Counted from the stretch's first letter, positions 47,240 through 61,180 are shown. The stretch is 64,000 bases of DNA from Arsukibacterium sp. UBA3155 (GCA_002364615.1 DEYP01000015.1:227570-291569), one strand, 5' to 3'. Made by a program: numbers and translations. Notes: a model not told the origin generated them from the sequence alone.

Positions 47240-47992
47240 TTACAACCTGATCCCCGCTAACCACGCTTTCAGTGTATCCATACTTTTGTACGCTGACATG
47301 TCGACATGTAACGGCGTTACCGATGCATAGCCATTTGCTATGGCAAAAAAATCGGTACCCTCACCTGCATCAAGTTCAGGCCCTAACGAACCATACCAGT
47401 ATATTTTTCGTCCCCACGGGTCAGTGTCGCTGCTCATGGTTTCTGCTTTATGGCGCCGCCCCAGCCTGGTTACCATAATGCCTTTTAAGTCATCAAGGGC
47501 AATAGCCGGCACATTAATATTCAGAATTTGATCTGCCGGTAACGGATGCGACTTCAGCTTTTTTATCACCTCGACGGTAACATGCGCAGCCGTTACAAAA
47601 TGCTGCTCTTCACGCCCCGCCAGTGATACGGCAATGGCCGGTAACCCGAGATGACGCCCCTCTGTTGCGGCAGCAACAGTACCGGAATAAAGCACATCAT
47701 CACCCAGATTAGCGCCATGATTAATCCCGGCAACCACTAAATCCGGGGTAAAATCCAGTAATTGGCTGATGGCCAGATGAACGCAATCGGTTGGCGTACC
47801 ATTAACCGCTATATAACCGTTATCCAGAGTCTGCGTGCGTAGCGGGTTAAGTAGCGTCAGGGAATTACTGGCGCCACTGCAATTTCGATCCGGGCCCACG
47901 GTGGTTACCTGTGCAATCTCAGATAATGCCTGTTGCAATACCTGAATGCCTTTAGCATAAACGCCGTCGTCATTACTTAGTAAAATTCGCAT
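47240..47992 (-). CDS. surE: 5'/3'-nucleotidase SurE
   Basis: Stationary-phase survival nucleotidase acting on nucleoside monophosphates. 250 residues beginning [19 protein letters not shown] with the metal-binding Asp pair, then [15 protein letters not shown], the [12 protein letters not shown] block and the [19 protein letters not shown] motif. Part of the ftsB-to-rpoS run, 23 bases after truD. Confidence 0.98.
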   Translation of the reverse strand: MRILLSNDDGVYAKGIQVLQQALSEIAQVTTVGPDRNCSGASNSLTLLNPLRTQTLDNGYIAVNGTPTDCVHLAISQLLDFTPDLVVAGINHGANLGDDVLYSGTVAAATEGRHLGLPAIAVSLAGREEQHFVTAAHVTVEVIKKLKSHPLPADQILNINVPAIALDDLKGIMVTRLGRRHKAETMSSDTDPWGRKIYWYGSLGPELDAGEGTDFFAIANGYASVTPLHVDMSAYKSMDTLKAWLAGIRL

Positions 47993-48015
47993 TGTTACTC
48001 CATGTTAAGCCGGGG

Positions 48016-49074
48016 TTACGTCATGTCAGCCAGCGGCCGGCTGCCATCGCGGTAGCACGCTAGTTCTCGCAGCACACTGGTGGCAAAACATCCTGCCGGC
48101 AAGGCAAAACTCAGGGTAACCCTGTCGCCGGTTATAACGGCATTAAGCTGCTGTGGCACTAACCGGATGCTGCGCCGTGCCCCTTGTAGCCGATATTCTG
48201 CCAGGCCCTGACACCATTGCTGATGCGCCGCCAGCGCTTGCTGCTCCAATGCTGCCGCCTGCTGGCTTACCACAGCACCGTCAATACCTACCAGCGGTGC
48301 GGTGATATGTACATCAGAGTCCAGCAACCGTTGTTGTAACAGGTCATCGGCTTTTTCTACCTGAAAAATCGAGCCGGTACCATCCAGCTGCAGAATATCA
48401 CCGTCCAGTACCTGATTAAACAGCCCCTGCGCGATCCGGGCAGATAGCACCGTATTAAATAAAAAAGAGCGGCTGGCCGACAACGCCAGGCCCCTGATTT
48501 GCCGATCGGCTATCCGTTCACCTGCGAACAAACCATTGGCCAGCGCCAGATTTCCGCCGGCACGGCCAAACCGTTGCTCACCAAAATAATTAGGCACGCC
48601 CGCTTTAATCAATTGCAAGCGCGCTACCAGTGCATCAGGCTCACTGACCTCGGTAAGGGTTATCTGAAAATGATTGGCTTTTAAGGCACCTAAGCGCAAT
48701 TTGCGATAGTGGCGTACCACTTGCAATATTGTGCACTCTTCCAGTTGCCAGTGCTGCCAGGCCAGCTCTTGTTTAATTGGCCATTTAAAACAAAACCATT
48801 GCCGGGTCAGCGCATGCCGATCTTTTAAACCGGCATAGCTGATATCGCGCATCCGTAAACCGGTTAACCGGGCCAACTGTTTGGCAATATACTGAGTGTT
48901 CTGGCCGCGCTTCTCAATTTGCAGCAGCAGGTGCTCGCCACTGCCGCTGGGCTGAAAATTCAGCTGCTCGTCAACAATAAAGTCCGTGGGCTGAGTGCGA
49001 ATGACCGCCGTAATTTCTGGCGCGCCATTTAAATACAGCCATTGTGGTAAGGCGGGTGTGGCTAATTCGTTCAT
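48016..49074 (-). CDS. truD: tRNA pseudouridine(13) synthase TruD
   Basis: Makes pseudouridine at position 13 of tRNA-Glu. 352 residues; the catalytic motif is [15 protein letters not shown] near residue 80, followed by the [16 protein letters not shown] block and [13 protein letters not shown]. The start overlaps the ispF stop by four bases. Standard member of the operon. Confidence 0.97.
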   Translation of the reverse strand: MNELATPALPQWLYLNGAPEITAVIRTQPTDFIVDEQLNFQPSGSGEHLLLQIEKRGQNTQYIAKQLARLTGLRMRDISYAGLKDRHALTRQWFCFKWPIKQELAWQHWQLEECTILQVVRHYRKLRLGALKANHFQITLTEVSEPDALVARLQLIKAGVPNYFGEQRFGRAGGNLALANGLFAGERIADRQIRGLALSASRSFLFNTVLSARIAQGLFNQVLDGDILQLDGTGSIFQVEKADDLLQQRLLDSDVHITAPLVGIDGAVVSQQAAALEQQALAAHQQWCQGLAEYRLQGARRSIRLVPQQLNAVITGDRVTLSFALPAGCFATSVLRELACYRDGSRPLADMT

Positions 49075-49553
49075 TGCTGCTTAACCAGCAGCACGACGGC
49101 CTCAGCCGCGATGCCTTCTTTGCGACCGACAAAACCCAGTTGTTCGGTAGTGGTCGCCTTAACATTTATCTGATCAACATCTGACGCTAAATCGCTGGCC
49201 AGACACTGACGCATGGCACTGATATGCGGTGCTATTTTCGGGGCCTGTGCCATAATCGTCACATCCAGATTATTCAGCTTATAGCCAGCCTTGGTGGCTT
49301 CAGCAAACACATGGCGCAGCAGAATGCGGCTATCAATGCCTTTATAGCTGGCATCGTTATCCGGAAAATGATGGCCAATATCCCCTAATGCCAGCGCGCC
49401 CAGTATCGCATCGGCAACTGCGTGCAATACCACATCACCGTCGGAATGGGCGATTAAACCCTGGGCGTAGTCAATTTTAACCCCAGCCAGGGTTACCGGG
49501 CCGCTGCCACCAAATGCATGGACGTCAAAACCATGGCCTATCCGAAAATTCAT
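49071..49553 (-). CDS. ispF: 2-C-methyl-D-erythritol 2,4-cyclodiphosphate synthase
   Basis: Step five of the MEP isoprenoid pathway. 160 residues; the metal ligands are in [13 protein letters not shown] and the block [20 protein letters not shown], followed by GDIGHHFPD and [22 protein letters not shown]. Overlaps ispD and truD by four bases each. Confidence 0.98.
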   Translation of the reverse strand: MNFRIGHGFDVHAFGGSGPVTLAGVKIDYAQGLIAHSDGDVVLHAVADAILGALALGDIGHHFPDNDASYKGIDSRILLRHVFAEATKAGYKLNNLDVTIMAQAPKIAPHISAMRQCLASDLASDVDQINVKATTTEQLGFVGRKEGIAAEAVVLLVKQQ

Positions 49554-50275
49554 GTTGTGGGGTACTCCAGATCCTGTTGCTTTAAAAAATAGCCCGCCAG
49601 GGTCAAGTCAGCCGGACGGGTAATTTTAATGTTATCAGCCGAGCCTTCAACCAGCAGCACTGGCTGATCGGCCCACTCCATTGCCGAGGCTTCATCGGTA
49701 ATGGTCATGCCCTTAGCAAGCGCACCGCTTATCGCCTGACGTAGCAGCGCGGTGGGGAAAAGTTGCGGGGTCAGCGCATGCCATAACTGCTCACGCTCGA
49801 CCGTTGTAACCACCAGGGTTTGAGCAGCGCCGGCATCACCGCGTTTCATGGTGTCACGTACCGGGCAGGCCAGAATGCCACCGTGGCCGGTATGCCGGCA
49901 ACGGGCAATAAGCGTGCTAATATCCGCCTGACGCACCAGCGGCCGCGCGGCATCATGCACCAACACCCAGGGGTACAAGGCATCATCAATCTGGTTCAGG
50001 GCATTTAGCACCGAGTGTACCCGCTCCGCACCACCAGCTACCCGCTTAATGCCGGCACCAGCTAACGGCGTGGTTGCAAAGTACGGGTCGGCGTTATCAA
50101 GCGCCAGCCAGAGCGCATCAATTTCTGGATGAGCGCCTATACGCTCAACACTATGTTGCAAGATCGTTTTGCCATCAAGGAGGAGATATTGTTTGGGAAG
50201 GTTCGCCTGCATTCGTCTGCCAACCCCGGCGGCGGGTATAATGGCGGCAATATTAAGGTCTGACAGCGGGCTCAT
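49550..50275 (-). CDS. ispD: 2-C-methyl-D-erythritol 4-phosphate cytidylyltransferase
   Basis: Step three of the MEP pathway. 241 residues; nucleotide-binding [33 protein letters not shown] and the late TDEASAMEW and IKITRPADL motifs. Overlaps ftsB and ispF by four bases each, so the three are co-translated. Confidence 0.98.
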   Translation of the reverse strand: MSPLSDLNIAAIIPAAGVGRRMQANLPKQYLLLDGKTILQHSVERIGAHPEIDALWLALDNADPYFATTPLAGAGIKRVAGGAERVHSVLNALNQIDDALYPWVLVHDAARPLVRQADISTLIARCRHTGHGGILACPVRDTMKRGDAGAAQTLVVTTVEREQLWHALTPQLFPTALLRQAISGALAKGMTITDEASAMEWADQPVLLVEGSADNIKITRPADLTLAGYFLKQQDLEYPTT

Positions 50276-50577
50276 GGCTTACCCTTTGATGCATCCTGTT
50301 GTCCTTCAGTTTGCACTATCCGGAAAAACACTTCATGTTCGCCAATTAAACCTAATTCGTTGCGGGCCCGCTCTTCTATGGCTTCTAAACCTTGCTGCAA
50401 ATCGGTCACATCAGCAAGTAACATCCGGTTGCGCTTTTGCAGTTCCTGATTACTGGCCCGCTGGGTGGCAATTTCATCCAGCCGCTGTAAATAGTCGGTC
50501 ACACTGTACTGACCAAACCATAGACGGTATTGCAGCAGACAAAAAAGGATCAGCAATATTCCAATAAGCAGTCGCAT
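50272..50577 (-). CDS. ftsB: Cell division protein FtsB
   Basis: Small bitopic divisome protein that forms the FtsQLB complex. 101 residues: one membrane helix at the N-terminus (LLIGILLILFCLLQYRLW), then a coiled coil (DEIATQRASNQELQKRNRMLLADVTDLQ) and the ERARNELGLIGEHEVFFRIV end block typical of FtsB. First gene of the run to rpoS. Confidence 0.95.
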   Translation of the reverse strand: MRLLIGILLILFCLLQYRLWFGQYSVTDYLQRLDEIATQRASNQELQKRNRMLLADVTDLQQGLEAIEERARNELGLIGEHEVFFRIVQTEGQQDASKGKP

Positions 50578-50678
50578 AAGCCAGTTTCTGGTGAAGTAAT
50601 AACGTTATTATGCTGACTTGCACCGGCGCTGCAAAGCCCTAATTGCCACCATGGCAACAATTATTAAGCATTTGCGTG

Positions 50679-51338
50679 TTATTTCAGGCCGTTGGCGGCC
50701 TGATAGGGTTTGGCAAAGTTTTGCCAGTTTAAGCGGCTGGTTAACAATAATTCTCGTAAACTCAGTACTCTGGGTGCTTTTTTGACATTATTTAACCACT
50801 GATGACCACAGCTGGCTGCGGTGATGATGGCTTTATTCGGTTTCAGTAAAAATTTACTGGCGTTGTCATGTTGCAGCGGCGTGCCATTAAAGCTGAACCA
50901 ACCGTGCTCGTTGCAATGTAAGCGCTCACCCTCGCTATCCACCTCATCCACGCTGTCGAGTACAATGTGTTCCAGGGTCATCTGCTCGTTATAAACGGGA
51001 ACAATCAGCCCGGGCTTCGCTGCCTTATGATAAAAATTAGCGATCGGATCTGCCTGCTGCTTTCGCGCTGGGCAATTGCTCAGTTGTTTGTGAAACCAGG
51101 ATGCGTTCTGGCTATCAAGTTGTAACTCACTGCGATAGGTTACAATATTGGCCGCCGCCCGGCGGATATAAAACGGCAACGCCGCCAGCCTTTTTTGTAA
51201 CAGCGGCAGCTGATCGACGTTCATGTTGGCCAGGCGCAATAGCTCACGTTCGTATAAAGCATTGCATAGCTCGGTATACGTCTGATTATCGCTGGATACC
51301 TGCCAAAAATGTGGCTGGTTGCTGTAGGGTTCTATCAT
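50679..51338 (-). CDS. Unknown cytoplasmic protein
   Basis: 219 residues with no signal peptide, membrane segment or motif I recognise. Visible features: a Leu-rich helical first third (TELCNALYERELLRLANMN, LPLLQKRLAALPFYIRRAAANI), a central part with ERLHCNEHGWFSFNGTPL, and a helical C-terminus (LSLRELLLTSRLNWQNFAKPYQ). Three scattered Cys. It lies 101 bases upstream of ftsB in the same orientation and could be co-transcribed. The starting ATG at 51338 has no strong ribosome-binding site. Confidence 0.65.
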   Translation of the reverse strand: MIEPYSNQPHFWQVSSDNQTYTELCNALYERELLRLANMNVDQLPLLQKRLAALPFYIRRAAANIVTYRSELQLDSQNASWFHKQLSNCPARKQQADPIANFYHKAAKPGLIVPVYNEQMTLEHIVLDSVDEVDSEGERLHCNEHGWFSFNGTPLQHDNASKFLLKPNKAIITAASCGHQWLNNVKKAPRVLSLRELLLTSRLNWQNFAKPYQAANGLK

Positions 51339-51443
51339 TCGCTGATGTTAGCCAATCCCCTGGCGCTTGTAAAAGCAAAAGTAGCGGGCGCACTGCAAAA
51401 AATGCTAGGTTAACGCTTTTAAAATAAGTAATAGCGAACGCGG

Positions 51444-51962
51444 ATGAAACGTCGTCAATTTATAAAAGCCAGCCTGCTCACCCCTGTCGCCTTAGTGCTG
51501 GGCGCCAAGCTGGTAGCCACCCTGCGCCCTTATCCGGTGTCTGACATTCTGATGCAGATAAAAGCGCTGCCAGCAGCGCGTTTAACGAGCAGTGGTGCGT
51601 GGAATGCCAGCCAGATTTTGCAACATTGTGCCCAGAGCGTCAGCTATTCCATTTATGGTTATCCTGAGGCGCGCTCGCCTTTTTTTCAATACACGGTGGG
51701 TAAACTGGCAATCAATGCGTTTGCGGCAACAGGTACACTGCATCACCCACTGGATGAGCCCATTCCCGGTGCACCTGCGCTTGAACCGAGCCTGCCTAAC
51801 GACGTTGCCCTGCGGGAACTTATCTACACCGTGCAGCAATTTATGGACTGGCAAGGCCAGATGCAACCACATTTCGCCTTTGGCAGCCTGACCAAAGCCC
51901 AATACTACAGTGTGCACCACCTGCACCTGCAAAGTCATTTAGCGCAGCTCCGTATTAGCTGA
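51444..51962 (+). CDS. DUF1569 (DinB-like) protein with Tat-like signal
   Basis: 172 residues. The N-terminus MKRRQFIKASLLTPVALVLGA carries a twin-arginine motif, suggesting export of a folded protein. The rest fits DUF1569/DinB-like four-helix proteins: WNASQILQHCAQSVSYSIYGYPEA, a conserved His in the first helix, and HHLHLQSHLAQL at the end, where His residues may bind a metal. Function unknown. It stands alone between two minus-strand groups and ends at a strong hairpin shared with eno. Confidence 0.75.
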   Translation: MKRRQFIKASLLTPVALVLGAKLVATLRPYPVSDILMQIKALPAARLTSSGAWNASQILQHCAQSVSYSIYGYPEARSPFFQYTVGKLAINAFAATGTLHHPLDEPIPGAPALEPSLPNDVALRELIYTVQQFMDWQGQMQPHFAFGSLTKAQYYSVHHLHLQSHLAQLRIS

Positions 51963-51987
51963 CAGCAAAACCACTTAAACCACATAA

Positions 51988-52019
51988 ACAACAACGCCAC
52001 CTTGCGGTGGCGTTGTTGT
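51988..52019. terminator. Bidirectional terminator between the DUF1569 gene and eno
   Basis: Long stem of about 14 base pairs (51988-52001 with 52006-52019), loop TTGC, with T-rich sequence on the plus side and a shorter T run on the minus side. It lies between converging genes and probably stops both. Confidence 0.9.
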
Positions 52020-52058
52020 TTGTTTTGGCAGGTCAGTCACGAGTTGCTAAGCACTCAC

Positions 52059-53399
<1,341 letters not shown>

Positions 53400-53410
53400 C
53401 TTAGCAAAAG

Positions 53411-55394
<1,984 letters not shown>

Positions 55395-56852
55395 ATGCGC
55401 GATGATATTAAACGACCGGCGAATCAATGGATAGAACTGCTGGCAGAAAAGGAATTGCCGGCAATAACGTCGATTGCAAGCTTGCTGGATAAGTTTGAGA
55501 ACGACGATAGCTCATCGATCCCGCAGCTTAGCAAAGCGATACTGCACGATCAGGCGCTCTCTTCCACTCTGTTAAAAGTGGTAAACACGTCTCAGTATGC
55601 GTCCATAAGAAAAGTTACCACGGTATCGCGAGCTGCTATTGTGCTCGGTATTCAATCCGTTAAAAACATCTGCCTGACGTCTAAAATATTAGAAGGTTTA
55701 TTGCAGGCTGAAAACCTGTCACCTCATGTCTACGATAGGCTGCTTATGCTAATGGCCAACGCCTTTTACGCGGGCTTGCTGGCCAGAATGATGGTACCCG
55801 ATTACAGCGATGACACGCAGGAGGAGGTGTATCTGGCGGCCATGTTATATCACATTGGCGAAACGTCATTCTGGAGCACCGGCAGTGAATTGACAGATGA
55901 GTTGATTAAACAAGTGCATTTGCCCGCCGCCGAATTTGAACAGCAATGTCTGGATATTATCGGGGTAAGGTTTCAGACGCTAAGTATCGGCCTGGCCAAA
56001 ACCTGGAATTTAGGTGAATTGTTGATTAAATCGCTGGATCAACCGCATAGCAGGGCCGTAGAAATGCAGAGCATCAGCCTGGCAAACCGGCTTAGTGCAG
56101 CCATTTATTCGCCTGACGGCAACCGGGCCGAATTAGACAAAGTGCTGCAGGACATTGCGACCATAATGAAACTAAATCGGCGTCAGCTTACCGAACGAAT
56201 AGAGCAAACCCGCCTGTTAGCCATTAAGCTGCTGGGGTCTTACGGTGCTTCAGTGCTGGAGGAGCATATTAAACCTCTGCCAAAAAGCATCGACTTTAAG
56301 CACTACGATAATCCGGCACACACACTTCGCGTGTCACCAGAAAAAGCGTTATTGTTAACCCTGCAGGAATTAACCAGACTGACCATGGCGGGTACCCCCA
56401 TCAACGAGTTACTCAGCGCAGCGGTGCACCATATTGCCAAAATAACCGACTTTAGCAGCTGTGCTTTTTGGATATTAAGCAGTGACAAATCCAAAATTGA
56501 GTCTCGTTTACGTTGCGACAATCATGGCCAGATTGATTCCTTCAGACGCGCGTTATCGTTACATCAAACCATCAATCTAATCAGTCTGGTAATAGATAAA
56601 GACATTCCCATTCTGGTTACCGACGTTACGCTGCCAAAGTGGCGTAATTATGTCACGGCTGAAATGGAACAATTCATCGGCAAAGGCTCAATTACCATTG
56701 CACCGGTTAAAATTGGCACTAAAATTATCGGGGTTATCAGTGGCCTGTTATCACAGCACGGCAGGAAAATCAGCGATGAACAATTCAGTCAGTTTTGTTT
56801 TATTATTGAGCACTTAAATATGTGCCTGATGATAAGCTCTCACAAAGCCTGA
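55395..56852 (+). CDS. HDOD-GAF signalling protein
   Basis: 485-residue cytoplasmic protein. Residues about 15-215 form an HDOD domain (degenerate HD-type fold): LPAITSIASLLDKFENDDSSSIPQLSKAILHDQALSSTLLKVVNTS is its start in two parts, then VSRAAIVLGIQSVKNICLTS and MLYHIGETSFW. Metal-binding His/Asp of true HD phosphodiesterases are not kept. Residues about 325-480 form a GAF-like domain (LTMAGTPINELLSAAVHHIAKITDFSSCAFWIL in parts, GSITIAPVKIGTKIIGVISGLL). HDOD-GAF proteins are usually regulatory, in cell-cycle, motility or second-messenger control. It stands alone. Confidence 0.88.
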   Translation: MRDDIKRPANQWIELLAEKELPAITSIASLLDKFENDDSSSIPQLSKAILHDQALSSTLLKVVNTSQYASIRKVTTVSRAAIVLGIQSVKNICLTSKILEGLLQAENLSPHVYDRLLMLMANAFYAGLLARMMVPDYSDDTQEEVYLAAMLYHIGETSFWSTGSELTDELIKQVHLPAAEFEQQCLDIIGVRFQTLSIGLAKTWNLGELLIKSLDQPHSRAVEMQSISLANRLSAAIYSPDGNRAELDKVLQDIATIMKLNRRQLTERIEQTRLLAIKLLGSYGASVLEEHIKPLPKSIDFKHYDNPAHTLRVSPEKALLLTLQELTRLTMAGTPINELLSAAVHHIAKITDFSSCAFWILSSDKSKIESRLRCDNHGQIDSFRRALSLHQTINLISLVIDKDIPILVTDVTLPKWRNYVTAEMEQFIGKGSITIAPVKIGTKIIGVISGLLSQHGRKISDEQFSQFCFIIEHLNMCLMISSHKA

Positions 56853-56975
56853 TTGTTTTACAGCAAAGGTGTTCTGGTCTGTCTTATCAGGGTCCGCCAG
56901 TAAGCAGCCAGCCTAACAATTAAAGACGTTAAGTCTTAGCATTAATAAACTGACTGACCACTTTTCCACTGGCAG

Positions 56976-59267
56976 TTACAGCTGCCAGGCGTAGCTGAAC
57001 TTTAAAAACGCGCTGCGTTCAGACGGTGTTATCCGACTAAGCTCATCATCCTGCAGGCTGCCATCGCTGTAGCCAACGAAAAATACCGTTTGCGGGTTTA
57101 ATTTATAAGAGTAAAGCAACTGCTTATTCAGCTGGCGGCTGCGCGCGTTCAGTTGTTGCTGCGACATATTCTGATAGTTCTCAAGTTCGCGCTGCAAGTC
57201 GGTATAAAGCAGTACCAGACGCAGCGCACTGCGGTTTGAAAACTGATAGGTCAGCCGCATATCGGTTAAATTAGCCGTAAACACTCTGTCTGACTGATAA
57301 TCCATGCTTGTCTGATTATACCGTAACGACAATTCCAGATGCCGGTTGAAAGAGTAGCGGCCCTCAAGCTCAATCCGGTTCTGATCAGATAAGCGGTTAT
57401 TGGTTAAATCAAGCGCCGTACCATGCTGCCAGAAGGCGAAAAACATCATACCGGCGCCAGGCGACACCTCAGCAAATAACGACAGTCCCTGTTCATCAAA
57501 GCGCTCGGTATTACCGCTTATCGCCAGCGACGTATTATCCAACCGCCGACCGACCCGCTCGCGCTGATAAGTACCCAGCTCCAGGTAGCTGCCAAGTGGG
57601 CCAAAAATACCGGCATAGCCCTCCGCTTCTTCTTCAATAAATTCACCCGCCGCATTATGGGTGGTATCCCAGTCGCCACTCACGCGCACCCGGTTAATCA
57701 CGTTATCAGCAGCCATGTGCCAGATATATTCACCACCGGTGGTAAATTTATTCCAGTCAGTTTCCGGCATAAACCCTAAATCAGCCCTGAAAGCTTTGCT
57801 GCGAGCGTCATAACGGCCGAACCAACGCCAGTTGCGTTCTGAATGCTGATAATTTATCCGGTATGCCTGACCATTGAATGGCTGCTCAGTGTTATAACGC
57901 TGCAACGCTTCACCTCGTAACCCCATCTGCCCAGCGCTCCTGCTCTGACTGTACAACCATTGCAGGCTAACGATGTCTTTAGGGGTTAACCGGATATTCG
58001 CGTCAACTCCACTCAGGCCATTGTAATAATCTCCGGCCTCGCGCCAGGTACCAATAGCACCAACACTTATCATGTTGTTGTAGGCAAAACTGTAGCGTGC
58101 CGCCAAATTTTTACTGGCAGTATCCATAACCGCAATATCAGAGCCGAGATTTCCGGGGAGCACCAGAGTTGTGCTGTCATCATCGGCCGCGAAAAAGCCG
58201 TAGGTATGTTGGCCGGTACGGCCGGTTATCTTAGCCCCGGCGTTTGGCGCACTAATATTACGGGTGTGCACCAAATTATGCGGCGTTGCAAAATAGTCAG
58301 CATTTTCGGTAAAAAAGGGACGGCTTTCGGCGTAAAACAGCGTGAACGGATTATTCACCGATAGCTGCTGCGCATCGGCTTCAACCTGGGAGAAATCCGG
58401 GTTCAGTGTCGCGTTTAAAGTAATGTCCGGGCTAATCGCCCATTTGGCATCCAGACTAAGCTCGACGTTATTTTCACCTTGCCAGTCCTGTTGTTGTCGC
58501 ACATTGCGCTGCTCGCTGCGCCCTGCCACTAAAGACGCCGCAATAATCGCGTTGGTGCTGCTGGTTGCTTGTGCAAACCCGCGGTAGGCGGGCATCTGGC
58601 AAACCCAACACTTATTAGCATGGCTTATTCTTGCACTGGATAGCCGTACCCGCTGATCGCGTGGCATAAAGCGAACAAATTCCAGCGCCCAGGTTTTAAG
58701 GCCAGCTTGTGGCGGAAAATTCATTACCGCAAACGGAATCGCCATCTCTACCACATAACCTTCATGGGTAAACTGGCCAGCTGCATGCCAAAACCCATCC
58801 CAACTAGCTGTTTCATGACCGGTTTGAGCGTTTTCAATTGAATCTGCCTGGCTGCCAAGTGGATTAGCAAAAAACTGATATGCCAGCTGTTTATTGTTGT
58901 ATGGGTCTATTTTTACCCCCACCACGTCATCATTCCAGATGTTGTCGCGGTTACGATAAAACGCCCGGATCTTTTCAGGCTGCGGGTCGGGTGCAATAAA
59001 GCCGATGTACAAAGTCTGGCCATCATCAAAAACGCGCGCTTCGGTGGCAATATCAGATACGCCCTGATCAGTGGGCTGTGTCATAAAATGGATCGTGATC
59101 CGTTTTGCCTGCTGCCAGACAGATTCATCCAATTTGCCGTCCACCACTATGCTTGGCTCAGGCACTAATGTCGGAATATCCTCGGTTTGCGCGTGTCCAG
59201 CAGTGCTCAGCAGTAGACAACTTACAGAAAAAATGGTCAGAACGGCGGAATAAAAAGTGGACGGCAT
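56976..59267 (-). CDS. Outer-membrane DUF5916 protein with carbohydrate-binding-9-like domain
   Basis: 763 residues. Signal peptide ends TAGHAQ. Residues about 30-230 are a CBM9-like/DOMON-type beta domain (PSIVVDGKLDESVWQQA, RVFDDGQTLYIGFIAPDPQP, WNDDVVGVKIDPYNNKQLAYQFF, WKTWALEFVRFMPRDQRV-like). The rest is DUF5916: a predicted barrel starting SPDITLNATLNPDFSQVEADAQQ and YAESRPFFTENADYF, with many alternating strands and the end FLKFSYAWQL. A CWVCQ motif lies in the first domain. Common in Alteromonadales and Bacteroidetes; function not established, perhaps surface binding or import of large molecules. Stands alone with converging HDOD gene. Confidence 0.85.
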   Translation of the reverse strand: MPSTFYSAVLTIFSVSCLLLSTAGHAQTEDIPTLVPEPSIVVDGKLDESVWQQAKRITIHFMTQPTDQGVSDIATEARVFDDGQTLYIGFIAPDPQPEKIRAFYRNRDNIWNDDVVGVKIDPYNNKQLAYQFFANPLGSQADSIENAQTGHETASWDGFWHAAGQFTHEGYVVEMAIPFAVMNFPPQAGLKTWALEFVRFMPRDQRVRLSSARISHANKCWVCQMPAYRGFAQATSSTNAIIAASLVAGRSEQRNVRQQQDWQGENNVELSLDAKWAISPDITLNATLNPDFSQVEADAQQLSVNNPFTLFYAESRPFFTENADYFATPHNLVHTRNISAPNAGAKITGRTGQHTYGFFAADDDSTTLVLPGNLGSDIAVMDTASKNLAARYSFAYNNMISVGAIGTWREAGDYYNGLSGVDANIRLTPKDIVSLQWLYSQSRSAGQMGLRGEALQRYNTEQPFNGQAYRINYQHSERNWRWFGRYDARSKAFRADLGFMPETDWNKFTTGGEYIWHMAADNVINRVRVSGDWDTTHNAAGEFIEEEAEGYAGIFGPLGSYLELGTYQRERVGRRLDNTSLAISGNTERFDEQGLSLFAEVSPGAGMMFFAFWQHGTALDLTNNRLSDQNRIELEGRYSFNRHLELSLRYNQTSMDYQSDRVFTANLTDMRLTYQFSNRSALRLVLLYTDLQRELENYQNMSQQQLNARSRQLNKQLLYSYKLNPQTVFFVGYSDGSLQDDELSRITPSERSAFLKFSYAWQL

Positions 59268-59453
59268 AAACTTCCCGGAATGCTAAGCGCGTGAATCAAT
59301 ACAAAGTGAAAATAATGACGCGCATCATACCGGTTTATTTAAAATTGACAGCAATAGTGCGTTAAACAGGCCATATTCAGAGCTGTACTTATGTCGTGTT
59401 TAAGCCGTGCTATGTTTTTATGCCGCTTACGGTTTTTTTCAGTTGCCGTTTTG

Positions 59454-60383
59454 CTATCCGTTATCGATCAGTTCCCGCTTCACCCGCACCGCCGTGCTTT
59501 TAGGCCGGATGGGTTTGCCCCTGCCTTCCAGGTGCGCCCGGGTAAAGGACGCCCCAAACAGCAGGATCATTGATGAATAGTTTACCCATAACAACAGCAG
59601 CGCCAGTGAGCCAGCGGCGCCATAAGCCGATGCTGTCGCGGTATAGGCAAGGTAAATAGAGATTAGAGAGCGCCCCACCGTGAATAAGATGGCAGTAATA
59701 AAGGCACCAAGCAGCACATCGCGCCACGACAACAACACGTCAGGCAAGATTTTAAACATCGCCGCGAACAGCAGCGTAATCACCAGCAACGACAGCACCA
59801 GCTCCATCCCAACCAACATCCAACCCGGCACCGGCAGCCACCCTTCTGCATAAGCCATAACGCTACGTAAAACCACAGACAATAGCAGCGACACCAGCAT
59901 AATAAAGCCAATGGCCAGAATGATGGTTAATGACAGCAAGCGGCTTTTAAGATACAGCAACAGGTTATTCTTCGACGGACGTGGCGCTACATCCCAGATT
60001 TGATTCAGCGATTGCTGCATCTGGGCAAAAACGGTGGTGGCGCCTACTATCGTAGCGACAATCCCGATTAATGCCGGCCAGATGCCGCTTTGATCAATTT
60101 GTGAGTTCACGACGGCCGTTTGCACCACACTGGCGGCCTGTGGACCTAAGGTGCTCTCAAGCTGGGTAAAAAGTTGTCCCTGCACCGCGCTTTCACCAAT
60201 AATCAACCCCACCACCGCTACCACCACCACCAAAATAGGTGCAATAGAAAACACGGTAAAAAATGCCAGCGCAGCAGCATAAATAAACGCCTGACTGCCT
60301 AGCCAGTTTTTGATGGTGGCACCTAAAATGCTTAACCAGTACTGCACCACAGCGGGAAGTTTGTCGTAAATCTTTGCTACCAT
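59454..60383 (-). CDS. YihY/BrkB-family inner-membrane protein
   Basis: 309 residues from ATG 60383 (MVAKIYDKLPAVVQYW; AAAGGA lies ten bases upstream; the frame continues 14 residues to a GTG). About six to seven hydrophobic helices: AFIYAAALAFFTVFSIAPILVVVV, IWPALIGIVATIVGATTVFAQMQQ, LTIILAIGFIMLVSLLLSVVL, and the C-terminal SAYGAAGSLALLLLWVNYSSMILLFGASFTRAH, which is the family signature. The role of YihY/BrkB proteins is not settled. A basic cytoplasmic tail ends the protein. Confidence 0.88.
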   Translation of the reverse strand: MVAKIYDKLPAVVQYWLSILGATIKNWLGSQAFIYAAALAFFTVFSIAPILVVVVAVVGLIIGESAVQGQLFTQLESTLGPQAASVVQTAVVNSQIDQSGIWPALIGIVATIVGATTVFAQMQQSLNQIWDVAPRPSKNNLLLYLKSRLLSLTIILAIGFIMLVSLLLSVVLRSVMAYAEGWLPVPGWMLVGMELVLSLLVITLLFAAMFKILPDVLLSWRDVLLGAFITAILFTVGRSLISIYLAYTATASAYGAAGSLALLLLWVNYSSMILLFGASFTRAHLEGRGKPIRPKSTAVRVKRELIDNG

Positions 60384-60450
60384 TGCGTTAAATTCCTTTA
60401 TCGTGAAAGAGGTACTTGTAACCACTGATAAAATACCACCTGCTATGGCA

Positions 60451-61161
60451 TTATTTCGCCCTTAGCTGCTTTAAAGCCGTCAGAACAAACTGTTTCAGGT
60501 GAATGGGAATAATCACAAACAATGCTACGCCGTGGTTAAAGTTCGGGTTTACCAATTGATAGTATTGAATTTCAGGTTTATCACTGGCCTTAAACGCTGC
60601 TAATTCACCTGCAGAGTAATTACTTCCCCTACCCACCACCACCAAACACCGCGTGGCGATAATATGGCTAATGTCACCACTATGATTAAAGCGCTCAAAA
60701 AGGTCAACCGGACCGTTACCCGCCGGATGAGGCCAGATAATACCGGTATTTTTAGCAATGGCCCGGTACATTGCCGGGCTTAGCATGGTGTCTGCATAAT
60801 AGAGCTGGCGCCAGGGGCGACGCAGCCAGCATTTAAGGCTCTGGGCCATTGAGAACTGAAACGTATTACCGCCTTTTCGATATTCCGGGAAAAAACCTGC
60901 TGAAGCCCGAATAATAGTAGCAGCGCCTTCATCCGTAAAGGTAAGCAGGCAGTAACCGACTAACCGCTCAGCATCGAAGTACAGCCTTAGCTTGCGCTCA
61001 AATGCTTCTGCACTATCAAAGTACTTTGCCAGATAAGCCGTTGGCGCCACATTAACAAAACTGGACGAGATCACGCTACTTACCGCCTCGCGCTCATCGT
61101 CAGTCAGCCATTGCCTGGTCTGGGTCAAATCTTTGTATCGTAACCTCATTTGACAGCTCAC
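60451..61161 (-). CDS. Possible GNAT-like acetyltransferase, otherwise unknown
   Basis: 236 residues starting at GTG 61161 or ATG 61149 (MRLRYKDLTQTRQWL). The middle part YLAKYFDSAEAFERKLRLYFDAERLVGYCLLTFTDEGAATIIRASAGFFPEYRKGGNTFQF (seen in segments) resembles the strand-turn-helix of GNAT proteins with an arginine/glycine turn (EYRKGGN) where acetyl-CoA would bind. The C-terminal half has no recognised motif, but YYADTMLSPAMYRAIAKNTG could complete the fold. No neighbour suggests a substrate. It is the first gene left of the integron-like cassettes. Confidence 0.55.
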   Translation of the reverse strand: MSCQMRLRYKDLTQTRQWLTDDEREAVSSVISSSFVNVAPTAYLAKYFDSAEAFERKLRLYFDAERLVGYCLLTFTDEGAATIIRASAGFFPEYRKGGNTFQFSMAQSLKCWLRRPWRQLYYADTMLSPAMYRAIAKNTGIIWPHPAGNGPVDLFERFNHSGDISHIIATRCLVVVGRGSNYSAGELAAFKASDKPEIQYYQLVNPNFNHGVALFVIIPIHLKQFVLTALKQLRAK

Positions 61162-61180
61162 TTGAGTGCCTGGTAATTGG